64,000 nt of DNA from Chitinophaga tropicalis (GTDB taxonomy: Bacteria; Bacteroidota; Bacteroidia; Chitinophagales; Chitinophagaceae), in the NCBI RefSeq assembly GCF_009758205.1, contig NZ_WRXN01000007.1:327210-391209 (forward strand), written 5' to 3'. Under the pieces are notes generated by a model. It was not told the DNA's origin and did no database searches. It worked only from the letters and a program-made list of their open reading frames with translations. The position numbers and the translations under genes are program-made. Shown piece after piece: positions 16,199-25,358 of the stretch. Position 1 is the stretch's first letter; every line of letters begins with the position of its first letter.

Positions 16199-17332
16199 TT
16201 ATTCCAGTAACCATCCGGCCAGCTGTGAACCCACAGCAGAACCAATAGCAACGCCCATTCCGCCCATCCGGACGCCCAGAATTACAGAGTTAGAATAATG
16301 TTTTACAAGGGGTTGCCGGTTACTGCCAAAAGCCATAATACCCGTCCACCGGTCTGCCACCGTGAAAGAAAGACCAGGTAGAATAATGTTACGCAACCGG
16401 TTTTCCAGTTCCTCCTGGATACGGAGATTAAGTTCAAAATGAGTGGTAGCTTCCCCCCCAAAATCAAGATTACGCCCACCGCCAAAAAGTACCCTTCCCT
16501 CCAGCTCACGGAAATAATAATATCCTTCTTCCATATGGAAGATGCCTTTAAATGGTAGCCCCGGTATCACCCCGGTAATCAGTACCTGCCCCCTTCCCGG
16601 CTGCAGGTCAAGGTCCGGCAATAATTGCCGGGTAAAAGCATTCGTGCAGACCGCTATCTTCCGGCAGGAAAAAACTATCTGGTCCGTACCATCACTGCGT
16701 AATACAACTACAGATACGCCCGTTCCTGTTTCTTCCATATCAGTGATCGTACAGCCGGTCTTGATCTCCACTCCTCTCTCTATGGCCATATCTATCAGGC
16801 CACGCATCATTTTACCGGTATGCAGCTCTCCTTCATAGTTATTGCTGATAAGGGCCTTTACATAATTCCTGTTAAAACCAAAAAAAGGTACCTTCTCGTT
16901 GGCAGAAGAAAAAGCATCCCCTTTTAATAAAGGACGCAGCAGGTCATTCACCCGGTCCATTTGCTGCAGGGCAGGTTCCTCAGCTACTCCAATCAGCTCG
17001 TAGCTGCCATTCTCATGGTAATCCATACGGCCGTCTCCCAGCCTTTGCCGGAGCATCTGTAACCCCTTGCGGCGCAATTCCAGCAGGGCCAGAACATCAG
17101 CTTCAGGCATGGTATCCAGGTCTGCCAGCAGTTCTGTAAGACTGCCTATACAGGCAAAACCCGCATTTTTTGTACTCGCGCCTGTAGGAAGGATATCCCT
17201 TTCCAGCACCAGCACACGGGCAGCCGGCTGCCGCTCTTTCAGGCTGATAGCAGTAGAAAGGCCCACAATCCCACTGCCGGCAATAATATAATCGTATTGT
17301 AAAAGACTTTGCTTTTCCCAGAAACTGAGCAT
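16199..17332 (-). CDS. FAD-dependent oxidoreductase (DAO family)
   Basis: A 377-residue flavoprotein with an N-terminal dinucleotide-binding motif GSGIVGLSTA and the TGASTKNAGFA segment usual in the D-amino-acid oxidase/glycine oxidase family. The C-terminal TGIMAFGSNRQPL, then GVRMGGMGVAIGSAVG, closes the FAD domain. The substrate cannot be told from sequence. It is upstream of, and on the same strand as, the quinone-oxidoreductase-like gene's downstream side; the 12-base gap to that gene suggests co-transcription. It is probably unrelated to the xylose genes that follow. Confidence 0.8.
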   Translation of the reverse strand: MLSFWEKQSLLQYDYIIAGSGIVGLSTAISLKERQPAARVLVLERDILPTGASTKNAGFACIGSLTELLADLDTMPEADVLALLELRRKGLQMLRQRLGDGRMDYHENGSYELIGVAEEPALQQMDRVNDLLRPLLKGDAFSSANEKVPFFGFNRNYVKALISNNYEGELHTGKMMRGLIDMAIERGVEIKTGCTITDMEETGTGVSVVVLRSDGTDQIVFSCRKIAVCTNAFTRQLLPDLDLQPGRGQVLITGVIPGLPFKGIFHMEEGYYYFRELEGRVLFGGGRNLDFGGEATTHFELNLRIQEELENRLRNIILPGLSFTVADRWTGIMAFGSNRQPLVKHYSNSVILGVRMGGMGVAIGSAVGSQLAGWLLE

Positions 17333-17344
17333 AACGGGAAACGA

Positions 17345-18298
17345 TTAAAGAGTGAGTACTATCTTTCCCTTCACATGGCCGCCTTCCAGCACTTTATGCG
17401 CCCTGGCCACTTCTTCCAGCGGATAAGTACCATCTATATATATCTTCAGCCGGTTGTTGTCCAGCAACAATGCCAGTTGCTCTATTCTTTCACCGGAAGG
17501 ACGTACAGACATCCATTTCACCCTGACGTTTTTCTCCCGGGCTTTAGCTATTACTGCCGGATCATCCTTGTACATACTGGGTAGAGATACCAGTACGCCG
17601 CCCGGACTTAACACATCAATGGAACGCAGGGCTGTTTCCCCTCCCATGCCATCTATCACCACATCCATATTATCCACAGCTTCCTCAAAAGGCTGTGCTT
17701 TATAATCTATAGGCTGGTCGGCGCCCAGCTGTTGTAAAAATGCCTGGTTCTCTGCAGATGCAGTACCCGCCACAAAACAGCGTTTCCATTTGGCCAGCTG
17801 CACTGCTATATGGCCTACACCACCAGCAGCAGCCTGGATCAGCACTCTTTGGCCCCAGGTGATCCCCGCATGATCAAATAAAGCTTCCCAGGCGGTTAAT
17901 CCGGCAAGGGCCGAAGCGGCAGCTTCTTCAAAAGAAATGTTCCTGGGAATAATGGCAAACTCCTCTTCATTTACCACTGCATATTCGGCGTACGCATTGG
18001 CTGCATCAGGAAACCTGCTCATACCGAAAATCCGGTCACCCGTCACAAACCGGCTCACTTCCTCTCCCACACTGACTACCTCTCCCGCTATATCCCAACC
18101 CAGGATGGCAGGCAATGTAAAATGGCTGGCATAACCTTTACCTGAACGCGTTTTAAAATCAACAGGGTTCAATCCTACCGCCCTCACTTTCACCAGGACT
18201 TCCCCCGCTGCCGGCAGCGGCACCGGCACTTTTTCTATCCTGAAGGTCTCAGCGGGTCCAAACTCAGGCAAGACAGCTGCCTGCATAAAGTTGCTCAT
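17345..18298 (-). CDS. zinc-independent MDR oxidoreductase (quinone-oxidoreductase-like)
   Basis: A medium-chain dehydrogenase/reductase of about 317 residues. The GroES-like domain shows GLNPVDFKTRSGKGY and GWDIAGEVVSVG, and the nucleotide-binding motif is AAAGGVGHIAVQLAK. No structural zinc cysteine cluster is visible, as in NADPH:quinone reductase and related proteins. The open frame extends upstream to 18442 but the extra residues are non-conserved. The ATG at 18298 (MSNFMQAAVLPEFG) gives the usual start. The substrate is unknown. It is followed after 12 bases by the FAD oxidoreductase. Confidence 0.83.
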   Translation of the reverse strand: MSNFMQAAVLPEFGPAETFRIEKVPVPLPAAGEVLVKVRAVGLNPVDFKTRSGKGYASHFTLPAILGWDIAGEVVSVGEEVSRFVTGDRIFGMSRFPDAANAYAEYAVVNEEEFAIIPRNISFEEAAASALAGLTAWEALFDHAGITWGQRVLIQAAAGGVGHIAVQLAKWKRCFVAGTASAENQAFLQQLGADQPIDYKAQPFEEAVDNMDVVIDGMGGETALRSIDVLSPGGVLVSLPSMYKDDPAVIAKAREKNVRVKWMSVRPSGERIEQLALLLDNNRLKIYIDGTYPLEEVARAHKVLEGGHVKGKIVLTL

Positions 18299-18360
18299 GG
18301 ATACAGTAATTTGGTTCAAAATACCGATAAAAAAGGAAAAAGGGATATATGAAGAAAGGA

Positions 18361-18388
18361 CGTTATGTTTGATAACCAAAACATAACG
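18361..18388. other. inverted repeat upstream of the MDR gene
   Basis: Ten-base arms CGTTATGTTT and AAACATAACG around an eight-base centre. It lies between the ilvA terminator and the MDR gene and could be an operator for that gene. No T-run makes it a terminator. Confidence 0.4.
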
Positions 18389-18397
18389 CCATAAAAA

Positions 18398-18435
18398 AAG
18401 CCGCTCCTGTTCCTGGCAGAAGCGGCTTCTTTTTT
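18398..18435. terminator. terminator after ilvA
   Basis: AAGCCGCT (18398-18405) pairs with AGCGGCTT (18421-18428) around a 15-base loop. Seven Ts follow on plus (18430-18436) and seven on minus (18399-18393). It ends the branched-chain operon. Confidence 0.8.
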
Positions 18436-18454
18436 TGCACAATGCGCTAAAAGC

Positions 18455-19711
18455 TTATACCAAATAACCGAAAAGATTATCATTCTTGTTCAGCTCTGTA
18501 AAATGAATATTATACTTACGGAAATTAGCCAGCAGGATATCATAATCTTCCCTCTTCTTCAGTTCCACACCTATAAGCGCCGGTCCGGTTTCCTTGTTAT
18601 GTTTCTGTATAAATTCAAAACGCGTAATATCATCGTCCGGTCCCAGTACATGGTTCACAAACTCTTTCAGAGCGCCGGGACGTTGTACAAAACGGATAAT
18701 GAAGTAATGCTTTAATCCTTCATATAACAGGGAACGTTCCTTTATTTCCTGCATACGGTCAATATCATTGTTACTGCCGCTCACTACGCACACCACTTTC
18801 TTTCCTTCTATTTCCTTTGCATAGTAATCCAGTGCTGCTATAGACAATGCACCTGCCGGTTCCACCACGATAGCGTCTTCATTATATAGTCTCAGTATAG
18901 TAGAGCAAACCTTCCCTTCCGGTACCAGCTGCATTTTGGTCAGTATATCTTTACAGATCTCAAAAGTGAGGGTACCTACCCTTTTCACCGCCGCACCATC
19001 CACAAAACGTTCTATTTCACCAAGAGTAACAGGTGCACCTGCTTCCAGGGCGCGCGTCATGGAAGGAGCGCCTTCCGGTTCTACACCAATGATAGCCGTA
19101 TTCGGACTGTAAGTCTTAAAATAGGTACCTACGCCGGATGCCAGTCCGCCACCGCCTATAGGCACAAAAATATAATCAACCTGGGCCTGGTCTTCCAGTA
19201 TTTCTACTGCAACAGTGCCCTGGCCTTCAATTATCTTAGGGTCATCGAATGGAGGGATAAAGGTCATGCCATGCGTCCGGGTAAATGCCTGGGCTTCAGC
19301 AGCACAATCATCAAAAGTATCACCCACCAGTTTGATCTCTATATTATCGCCGCCAAACATGTTCACCTGGTTCACTTTCTGCTTGGGAGTGATAATAGGC
19401 ATGAAAACCACACCTTTGATATCCAGCTGCCGGCAGGCATAAGCAAAACCCTGGGCATGGTTGCCGGCACTGGCGCAGGTTACTCCTTTCGCCAGAATCT
19501 CTTTGTCCAGGCTGCTAATCAGGTTGTACGCACCACGTAATTTATAAGAACGCACAATCTGCATATCTTCCCTCTTGAGATAGATATCTGCATTATACCT
19601 GCGGGAGAGCGTTGCGCTATAGGTAAGCGGAGTACGGTTCACCACAGGTTTCAACTTCACCGCTGCATCTAGGATATTGAGCGGATTAACACTTGTTAGT
19701 ACCTGGGACAT
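18455..19711 (-). CDS. ilvA: threonine dehydratase (biosynthetic)
   Basis: Deaminates threonine to 2-oxobutanoate, the entry to isoleucine. A 418-residue PLP enzyme with the lysine in RSYKLRGAYN (Lys57), a GGGGLASGVGTYFK phosphate-binding loop and the short C-terminal ACT-like regulatory segment (KHYFIIRFVQRPGALKEFVNHVLGP). Length matches the single-regulatory-domain type. It is the last gene of the ilv operon. It is separated from ilvC by a 103-base gap that holds a strong terminator-like hairpin, so its expression may be partly uncoupled. Confidence 0.95.
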   Translation of the reverse strand: MSQVLTSVNPLNILDAAVKLKPVVNRTPLTYSATLSRRYNADIYLKREDMQIVRSYKLRGAYNLISSLDKEILAKGVTCASAGNHAQGFAYACRQLDIKGVVFMPIITPKQKVNQVNMFGGDNIEIKLVGDTFDDCAAEAQAFTRTHGMTFIPPFDDPKIIEGQGTVAVEILEDQAQVDYIFVPIGGGGLASGVGTYFKTYSPNTAIIGVEPEGAPSMTRALEAGAPVTLGEIERFVDGAAVKRVGTLTFEICKDILTKMQLVPEGKVCSTILRLYNEDAIVVEPAGALSIAALDYYAKEIEGKKVVCVVSGSNNDIDRMQEIKERSLLYEGLKHYFIIRFVQRPGALKEFVNHVLGPDDDITRFEFIQKHNKETGPALIGVELKKREDYDILLANFRKYNIHFTELNKNDNLFGYLV

Positions 19712-19719
19712 ATTTCATC

Positions 19720-19793
19720 ATTAAAAAATGACCAATCACGGACTACGAACGAAGATCTGAGTGACTGCATCCGTAATCCGCAATTGATCATTT
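19720..19793 (-). terminator. terminator-like 22-bp hairpin between ilvC and ilvA
   Basis: Read as minus-strand RNA, 19793-19772 pairs over all 22 positions with 19747-19726, including four G-U pairs. A 24-base loop and a run of six Ts at the 3' end complete it. On the plus strand the four G-U positions would be A-C mismatches, so the structure fits transcription with the ilv genes. It may cause partial termination before ilvA or protect upstream mRNA. Confidence 0.65.
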
Positions 19794-19814
19794 AGATCGT
19801 TATAATTTGTATAA

Positions 19815-20858
19815 TTACGCGTTAGGACGCAGCTTTCTTACAGCCGCACCTGCCTGCCACATTTCGCTTTCACGAAGTTCTTTCAGTTCTTCGTTCAGCT
19901 TTTCACGGTAGTCAGGAGTGCTGTTGGATGCGATAGAGCGTGCAGCTTCTTTACCGCTTTTTACGCTTTCATACAGCTCTTCAAATACAGGCTGGGAAGC
20001 AGCTTTGAATTTCTTCCACCAGTCCAGCGCACCACGCTGAGCAGTAGTAGAACAGTTAGCATACATCCAGTCCATACCGTTTTCTGCTACCAGCGGCATC
20101 AGTGACTGGGTCAGCTCTTCTACTGTTTCATTGAAAGCTTCAGACGGAGAGTGACCGTTCTTACGCAGTACTTCGTACTGTGCGGCGAAGATACCCTGAA
20201 TAGCACCCATCAGTGAACCACGTTCGCCTGTCAGGTCAGATGTAACTTCTTTCAGGAAATCTGTTTCAAACAGGTAACCGGAACCAACGCCAATACCCAG
20301 TGCAATAACACGATCACGTGCTTTACCGGTAGCGTCCTGGAATATTGCAAAACTGGAGTTCAGACCCTGACCCGCCAGGAACAACCTGCGCAGAGATGTA
20401 CCGGAACCTTTAGGTGCTACCAGGATCACGTCTACGTCAGCCGGAGGAATAATACCAGTCTGGTCTTTATAAGTAATACCAAAACCATGGGAGAAATACA
20501 GTGCTTTACCTTTGGTCAGGTGTGGTTTTAAAGTAGGCCACAGGGAGATCTGACCGGCATCACTCAGCAGGAACTGGATGATAGTACCTTTTGAAGCAGC
20601 TTCTTCGATCTCGAACAGTGTCTGACCTGGTACCCAGCCATCAGCGATAGCTTTATCCCATGTTTTAGAACCTTTACGCTGTCCTACAATCACGTTGAAC
20701 CCGTTGTCTTTCAGATTCAATGCCTGGCCGGGACCTTGCACGCCGTAACCAATAATAGCTATCACTTCGTTCTTCAGCACTTCTCTAGCTTTTTCCATGG
20801 GGAATTCTTCTCTGGTTACTACGTCTTCCAGTACCCCTCCAAAATTGATGGTTGCCAT
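19815..20858 (-). CDS. ilvC: ketol-acid reductoisomerase
   Basis: Isomerises and reduces acetolactate or acetohydroxybutyrate with NADPH. A 347-residue enzyme with the Rossmann motif IGYGVQGPGQALNLKDNG and a GQRKGSKTW segment that fits NADPH preference. The helical domain carries the metal-binding segments (DLTGERGSLMGAIQG and the NETVEELTQ helix). It is fourth in the run ilvD-ilvB-ilvN-ilvC-ilvA, 40 bases after ilvN. Confidence 0.96.
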   Translation of the reverse strand: MATINFGGVLEDVVTREEFPMEKAREVLKNEVIAIIGYGVQGPGQALNLKDNGFNVIVGQRKGSKTWDKAIADGWVPGQTLFEIEEAASKGTIIQFLLSDAGQISLWPTLKPHLTKGKALYFSHGFGITYKDQTGIIPPADVDVILVAPKGSGTSLRRLFLAGQGLNSSFAIFQDATGKARDRVIALGIGVGSGYLFETDFLKEVTSDLTGERGSLMGAIQGIFAAQYEVLRKNGHSPSEAFNETVEELTQSLMPLVAENGMDWMYANCSTTAQRGALDWWKKFKAASQPVFEELYESVKSGKEAARSIASNSTPDYREKLNEELKELRESEMWQAGAAVRKLRPNA

Positions 20859-20898
20859 GTTTTGATAGTGTTTGTTTTATTTATTGAATTATTTAAAA

Positions 20899-21489
20899 CT
20901 AGATGCTTTCTTCTTCAGCTGATACCTCTGTATGAGCAGTATATCTTGCCTGTTTCAGATTGTCAGGACGCTGTGCTTCCAGCTCCTTCAGGTGGTCATG
21001 GAAACGACGGCTCCATTTCACAATGGCAACTCTCCCGCTCTTGGAATATTCTATCAGCCCATAGGGTGCCAGTTTGGCCTGCAGGGCTATCAGCTCTTCC
21101 TGGTGACCGGTCTTCTCCAGCACAAAATATTCATCTGTGATGGTGAGAATACGGGCATTGTTCTCCCGGATCAGCTGTTCAATATTACCATTCTTCAGCG
21201 CCTTGGTAGATATCTTGTACAACGCCAGTTCCTGGTACACCACTTCGTCTTCCTCATGTACAAAAGCACGGTGAATCTCTATCAGCCTTTCTATCTGACC
21301 TACTATCTTCTCCAGCTTCGACTTTTCAGACAATACGGTGATGATAAATTTATATACGCCCGGGATCTCCGTTTCAGCCGTTGTCAGACTGGTGATGTTA
21401 ATGCCCCGGCGGGTAAAGATAACAGTGATACGGTTCGTGATACCGATCCTGTCTTCCGTATATACCGTTACTGTATATTCTTTTTGCAT
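20899..21489 (-). CDS. ilvN: acetolactate synthase small (regulatory) subunit
   Basis: Regulatory partner of IlvB; binds branched-chain amino acids and sets feedback inhibition. About 196 residues. An N-terminal ACT domain (YTVTVYTEDRIGITNRITVIFTRRGINI) is followed by a C-terminal ALS small-subunit domain. The open frame begins at a TTG at 21534, inside ilvB. The ATG at 21489 (MQKEYTVTVY) gives the usual start and a 37-base gap after ilvB. The C-terminal part is longer than in some relatives. Confidence 0.93.
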   Translation of the reverse strand: MQKEYTVTVYTEDRIGITNRITVIFTRRGINITSLTTAETEIPGVYKFIITVLSEKSKLEKIVGQIERLIEIHRAFVHEEDEVVYQELALYKISTKALKNGNIEQLIRENNARILTITDEYFVLEKTGHQEELIALQAKLAPYGLIEYSKSGRVAIVKWSRRFHDHLKELEAQRPDNLKQARYTAHTEVSAEEESI

Positions 21490-21526
21490 AGTGTTCGTGT
21501 TAATGATTGCTGATTCCTTATTCCTG

Positions 21527-23281
21527 CTACTCAAGCCTGATATTAGCTATCGGCTGACCGGAAGGTACCATTGGGAATACATTGTCTTCTTTCTCCACAA
21601 CTACTTCCAGCAGATATGCACCATTGTGGGAGATCATCTCGTCCACAGCAGCAGTGATATCAGCACGGTCTGTCACTTTTCTGCCCGGAATGAAGAACCC
21701 TTTGGCTATCTGCACAAAGTCAGGATTGATCATCTCTGTAGAAGAATAACGTTTATCAAAAAACAATTGTTGCCACTGACGCACCATACCCAGGAAGTTG
21801 TTGTTCAGGATCACGATCTTCACACCGATCTCTGACTGGTATATCGTACCCAGCTCCTGCAACGTCATCTGGAAACAACCATCACCAATCACAGCCACTA
21901 CTTCCTTTTCCGGCGTTCCTACCTTCGCGCCCATTGCGGCAGGCAATGCAAAGCCCATAGTACCCATACCGCCAGAGGTGATATTGGTATTAGGGTCCTG
22001 GAATCGATAGTAACGGGAAGCGATCATCTGGTGCTGCCCTACGTCCGTTACCAGTACAGCTTTACCCGCTGTCCTTTCAGAGATCAGGCGTACCACCTCC
22101 GCCATCTTTAAACCACCTTCAGCAGGATAAAGTTCTTTCTTCGATACCTTTTCTTCTTCTTTTTTATCCGCCTCACGGAATTGCTGGATCCACGCATCAT
22201 GCTGCTGCGGTTTTACCAGCTCCAGCAGCGCCTCCAGGGCAGTCTTTGCATCCGCATGTACCGCTACATCCGCTTTAATGATCTTATTGATCTCAGCTGC
22301 ATCTATTTCAATGTGGATCACTTTCGCCTGCTTCACATACTGTGTTACATCACCTGTGATACGGTCGTCAAAACGCATACCTACGGCAATCAGCACATCA
22401 CATTCATTCGTCATGATGTTGGGCGCATAGTTACCATGCATACCCAGGTAACCTACATATTTCGGATGGTCAACCGGTACGGCTGACAAGCCAAGCAAAG
22501 TAGACGCTATCGGGATACCCGCTTTCTCTGCTAATGCTATCAGTTCCTTCTCCGCACCGGAAAGCAATACTCCGTGGCCACAGAAAATATATGGACGCTG
22601 TGCATTGTTGATCAGTTCAGCTGCCGCTTTCACCGCTTCAGTATCCAGTTTTGGTACCGGGCGGTAACTACGGATATAATCACATTTCTTATATTCAAAA
22701 TCAAACTTCGCTACCTGCGCATTCCTCGTAATATCCACCAGTACAGGTCCTGGACGGCCGCTGCCCGCAATATAGAATGCTTTGGCAATAGCCCCCGGAA
22801 TGTCTTCCGGACGCGTTACCTGTATATTCCATTTGGTGATAGGCATGGTAATACCTATTACATCCGTTTCCTGGAAAGCGTCAGTACCCAGCAAATGCGC
22901 TGCCACCTGTCCGGTAATACACACCATAGGGGTAGAATCCATATAAGCATCTGCCAGACCTGTTACCAGGTTGGTAGCACCGGGGCCGGAAGTGGCAAAC
23001 ACCACCCCTACCTTGCCGGAAGTACGGGCATAACCCTGGGCAGCATGGGTAGCGCCCTGTTCATGACGGACCAATATATGATGAACTTCATTCTGAAAAT
23101 CGTAAAGGGCATCATAAATAGGCATAATAGCGCCTCCCGGATAGCCGAAAATGGTTTCTACACCTTCTGCAATCAGCGAGCGGATCACTGCCTCAGAACC
23201 GCTGATATTAGGTAGAACGGCAGCTGCCGCACTCTTTCCAGCCAGCTCAGGCTTCATCGGTAACACATCCTTCTGTTGCAT
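21527..23281 (-). CDS. ilvB: acetolactate synthase large (catalytic) subunit
   Basis: Condenses pyruvate with pyruvate or 2-oxobutanoate using thiamine diphosphate, Mg and FAD. About 584 residues. The N-terminal domain has GYPGGAIMPIYD with the catalytic Glu in VRHEQGATHAA. The C-terminal cofactor motif is GDGCFQMTLQELGTI and then NNNFLGMVRQWQ. Start is the ATG at 23281 or 23257; an upstream TTG at 23290 is less likely. Either ATG overlaps the 3' end of ilvD (35 or 11 bases), indicating translational coupling. Confidence 0.96.
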   Translation of the reverse strand: MQQKDVLPMKPELAGKSAAAAVLPNISGSEAVIRSLIAEGVETIFGYPGGAIMPIYDALYDFQNEVHHILVRHEQGATHAAQGYARTSGKVGVVFATSGPGATNLVTGLADAYMDSTPMVCITGQVAAHLLGTDAFQETDVIGITMPITKWNIQVTRPEDIPGAIAKAFYIAGSGRPGPVLVDITRNAQVAKFDFEYKKCDYIRSYRPVPKLDTEAVKAAAELINNAQRPYIFCGHGVLLSGAEKELIALAEKAGIPIASTLLGLSAVPVDHPKYVGYLGMHGNYAPNIMTNECDVLIAVGMRFDDRITGDVTQYVKQAKVIHIEIDAAEINKIIKADVAVHADAKTALEALLELVKPQQHDAWIQQFREADKKEEEKVSKKELYPAEGGLKMAEVVRLISERTAGKAVLVTDVGQHQMIASRYYRFQDPNTNITSGGMGTMGFALPAAMGAKVGTPEKEVVAVIGDGCFQMTLQELGTIYQSEIGVKIVILNNNFLGMVRQWQQLFFDKRYSSTEMINPDFVQIAKGFFIPGRKVTDRADITAAVDEMISHNGAYLLEVVVEKEDNVFPMVPSGQPIANIRLE

Positions 23282-24926
23282 CTGAAACAAGTTTTGCGTA
23301 TTTTAATAATATACCGTTTGATGCTTTCAATGCAGGTTTTACCCAACTGGCCTTACGGGCGGCGAGTTCCTCTGCGCTCACTTCCAGCACGATCGAGTTC
23401 TTCTCAGCATCTATTTCAATAATATCGTCATCCTGTACCAGGGCTATGGTACCACCTTCATAAGCTTCAGGCGTAATATGCCCTACCACAAAGCCATGGG
23501 TACCGCCGGAGAAGCGGCCATCAGTGATCAATGCCACACTCTTGCCCAGGCCCACACCCATGATAGCAGAAGTCGGCTTCAGCATTTCAGGCATACCAGG
23601 TGCGCCTTTAGGCCCTACCTGCCTGATCACCACAACATCCCCTTTCTTCACACGTCCGCTCTGGATACCTGCAATCAGCTCAAATTCACCATCAAATACA
23701 CGTGCAGGACCACGGAAGCTCAATCCTTCCTTACCGGTTATCTTTGCCACTGAACCCCTCTCTGCCAGGTTACCATACAGTATCTGTATGTGACCGGAAG
23801 CTTTGATAGGCTTTTCCAGCGGAACAATAATGTCTTGCGATTCAAATTCCAGTTCCGGTACGCTTTCCAGGTTCTCTGCCAGCGTTTTACCGGTTACAGT
23901 CAGGCAATTACCATGCAGGTAACCCCTCTTCAGCAGGTATTTCATTACCAGCGGAACACCTCCGATGTCATGAAGGTCCTGCATCATATACTTACCACTC
24001 GGCTTCAGATCTGCAATAAAAGGAGTTTTATCACTGATACGCTGAAAATCGTTCAGCGTAAATTTGATATCTACTGATTTTGCAATAGCTATCAGGTGCA
24101 GTACCGCATTAGTACTACCTCCCAGCGCCATTACCACAGTTGCGGCATTCTCAAATGCCTCAAAGGTCATAATGTCCCTGGGCTTAATATCTTTTTCCAG
24201 CAGCAGACGGATATACTTACCTGCTTCCTCACATTCCTGCTGCTTTTCCTTACTTTTCGCAGGGCTGGAAGAGCTGTAGGGAAGGCTCATACCCATTGCC
24301 TCAATGGCTGAAGACATGGTATTCGCCGTATACATACCGCCACAGGCGCCGGCGCCCGGGCAGGAATTCATTACTATTCCTTTATAGTCCTCATCATTCA
24401 GGGTACCCGCTATTCTCTGGCCCAAAGCCTCAAAAGAAGAGATAATGTTCAGGTCCTGTCCTTTATATTTACCAGGAGCTATCGTACCACCATATACCAT
24501 AATGGCAGGACGGTTCAGACGGCCCATTGCCATAAGGGAACCAGGCATGTTCTTATCACATCCCGGAACAGTGATGAGGGCATCATAATACTGTGCGCCG
24601 CATACAGTTTCAATAGAATCCGCAATCAGATCACGGCTGACCAGGGAATAACGCATACCGGGTGTACCATTGCTCATACCATCACTGACGCCTATGGTAT
24701 GAAATGTCAGTCCCACAAGATCGTTTGCCCAGACCCCTTTTTTGACCTGCTGAGCAAGATCATTAAGGTGCATATTGCAGGTGTTACCGTCATAGCCCAT
24801 GCTGGCAATGCCAACCTGCGCTTTCTTCAGGTCCTCTTCGGTTAAACCTATGCCATACAGCTGCGCCTGTGCGGCTGGCTGTGTAGGGTCCTGGGTGAGC
24901 GTTTTGCTGTACTTGTTCAATTCCAT
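23247..24926 (-). CDS. ilvD: dihydroxy-acid dehydratase
   Basis: Dehydrates 2,3-dihydroxy-isovalerate and -methylvalerate to the 2-oxo acids. The 559-residue length is normal. Three iron-sulfur cluster cysteines are visible: Cys50 (GNTCNMH), Cys123 (GCDKNMPG) and Cys195 (GAGACGGMY). It starts the run ilvD-B-N-C-A, 432 bases downstream of ilvE. A near-consensus promoter at 24969-25000 suggests its own transcription start as well as readthrough from ilvE. Confidence 0.96.
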   Translation of the reverse strand: MELNKYSKTLTQDPTQPAAQAQLYGIGLTEEDLKKAQVGIASMGYDGNTCNMHLNDLAQQVKKGVWANDLVGLTFHTIGVSDGMSNGTPGMRYSLVSRDLIADSIETVCGAQYYDALITVPGCDKNMPGSLMAMGRLNRPAIMVYGGTIAPGKYKGQDLNIISSFEALGQRIAGTLNDEDYKGIVMNSCPGAGACGGMYTANTMSSAIEAMGMSLPYSSSSPAKSKEKQQECEEAGKYIRLLLEKDIKPRDIMTFEAFENAATVVMALGGSTNAVLHLIAIAKSVDIKFTLNDFQRISDKTPFIADLKPSGKYMMQDLHDIGGVPLVMKYLLKRGYLHGNCLTVTGKTLAENLESVPELEFESQDIIVPLEKPIKASGHIQILYGNLAERGSVAKITGKEGLSFRGPARVFDGEFELIAGIQSGRVKKGDVVVIRQVGPKGAPGMPEMLKPTSAIMGVGLGKSVALITDGRFSGGTHGFVVGHITPEAYEGGTIALVQDDDIIEIDAEKNSIVLEVSAEELAARKASWVKPALKASNGILLKYAKLVSDATEGCVTDEA

Positions 24927-24968
24927 CTGTCTGTTATTTATTTCCTGATTGCGATGTTAAGTAGGGTA

Positions 24969-25000
24969 CAAAATAGCGGCTATATGGCGCAAGTTCCAAA
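24969..25000 (-). promoter_or_regulatory. candidate ilvD promoter
   Basis: Minus-strand TATTTTG (24975-24969) is one base short of TAnnTTTG. TTTG at 25000-24997 lies 21 bases upstream. The predicted start, near 24962, leaves about 35 bases before the ilvD ATG. Confidence 0.55.
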
Positions 25001-25172
25001 CCAATTACTGACAGGTTAGCCGGTATTCAAATCTCTTCGATTTATGGCTAAACCCGCACTGGTACTGGATAACGTACCTCTAAAAATCCAAATTCCAACT
25101 TATTAAAAAATGCTTTAACGGGAGGCTGTATAAATGAGTCTGTGTTGGAAAAGGTAAGGGTGGGGCTGTTTC

Positions 25173-25215
25173 CGGGAAGTATAAAAGGCAGAAATCCCCC
25201 CTTTAATACTTCCCG
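25173..25215 (-). repeat. long hairpin in the ilvE-ilvD gap
   Basis: Arms of 10 bases (CGGGAAGTAT and ATACTTCCCG), one mismatch, then five more pairs, around an 11-base loop. No T-run follows, so it is not a standard terminator. It could stabilise an mRNA end or be a dispersed repeat. Confidence 0.5.
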
Positions 25216-25358
25216 CTACACTGCGCCCATTTGAGGAAGCCCGCTGCAGTGTATATATTTCTTTAGATCTCTATGCAATACCATACCCCTCCAGGTATGA
25301 TATATTGAAGAATACCTGAATAAGTCTATGATATATAACGCTTACAGTAAAGCAGCCA

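Larger units (their letters stand above)
24927..25358 (-). other. structured 432-base gap between ilvE and ilvD
   Basis: No convincing gene. On the minus strand it holds a small stem (CATACC/GGTATG near 25275-25295), an ACACTGC/GCAGTGT stem (about 25218-25251), and a long hairpin at 25173-25215. A conserved-looking block (25081-25123) resembles one upstream of a sigma gene. A promoter for ilvD is at 24969-25000. A 22-codon frame at about 25283-25217 is not rich in branched-chain codons and was not called. Confidence 0.55.

Noticed and set aside
25217..25283. 22-codon frame between ilvE and ilvD as a second branched-chain leader peptide
   Set aside because: It has only scattered Val, Leu and Ile codons and no terminator with a T-run follows.
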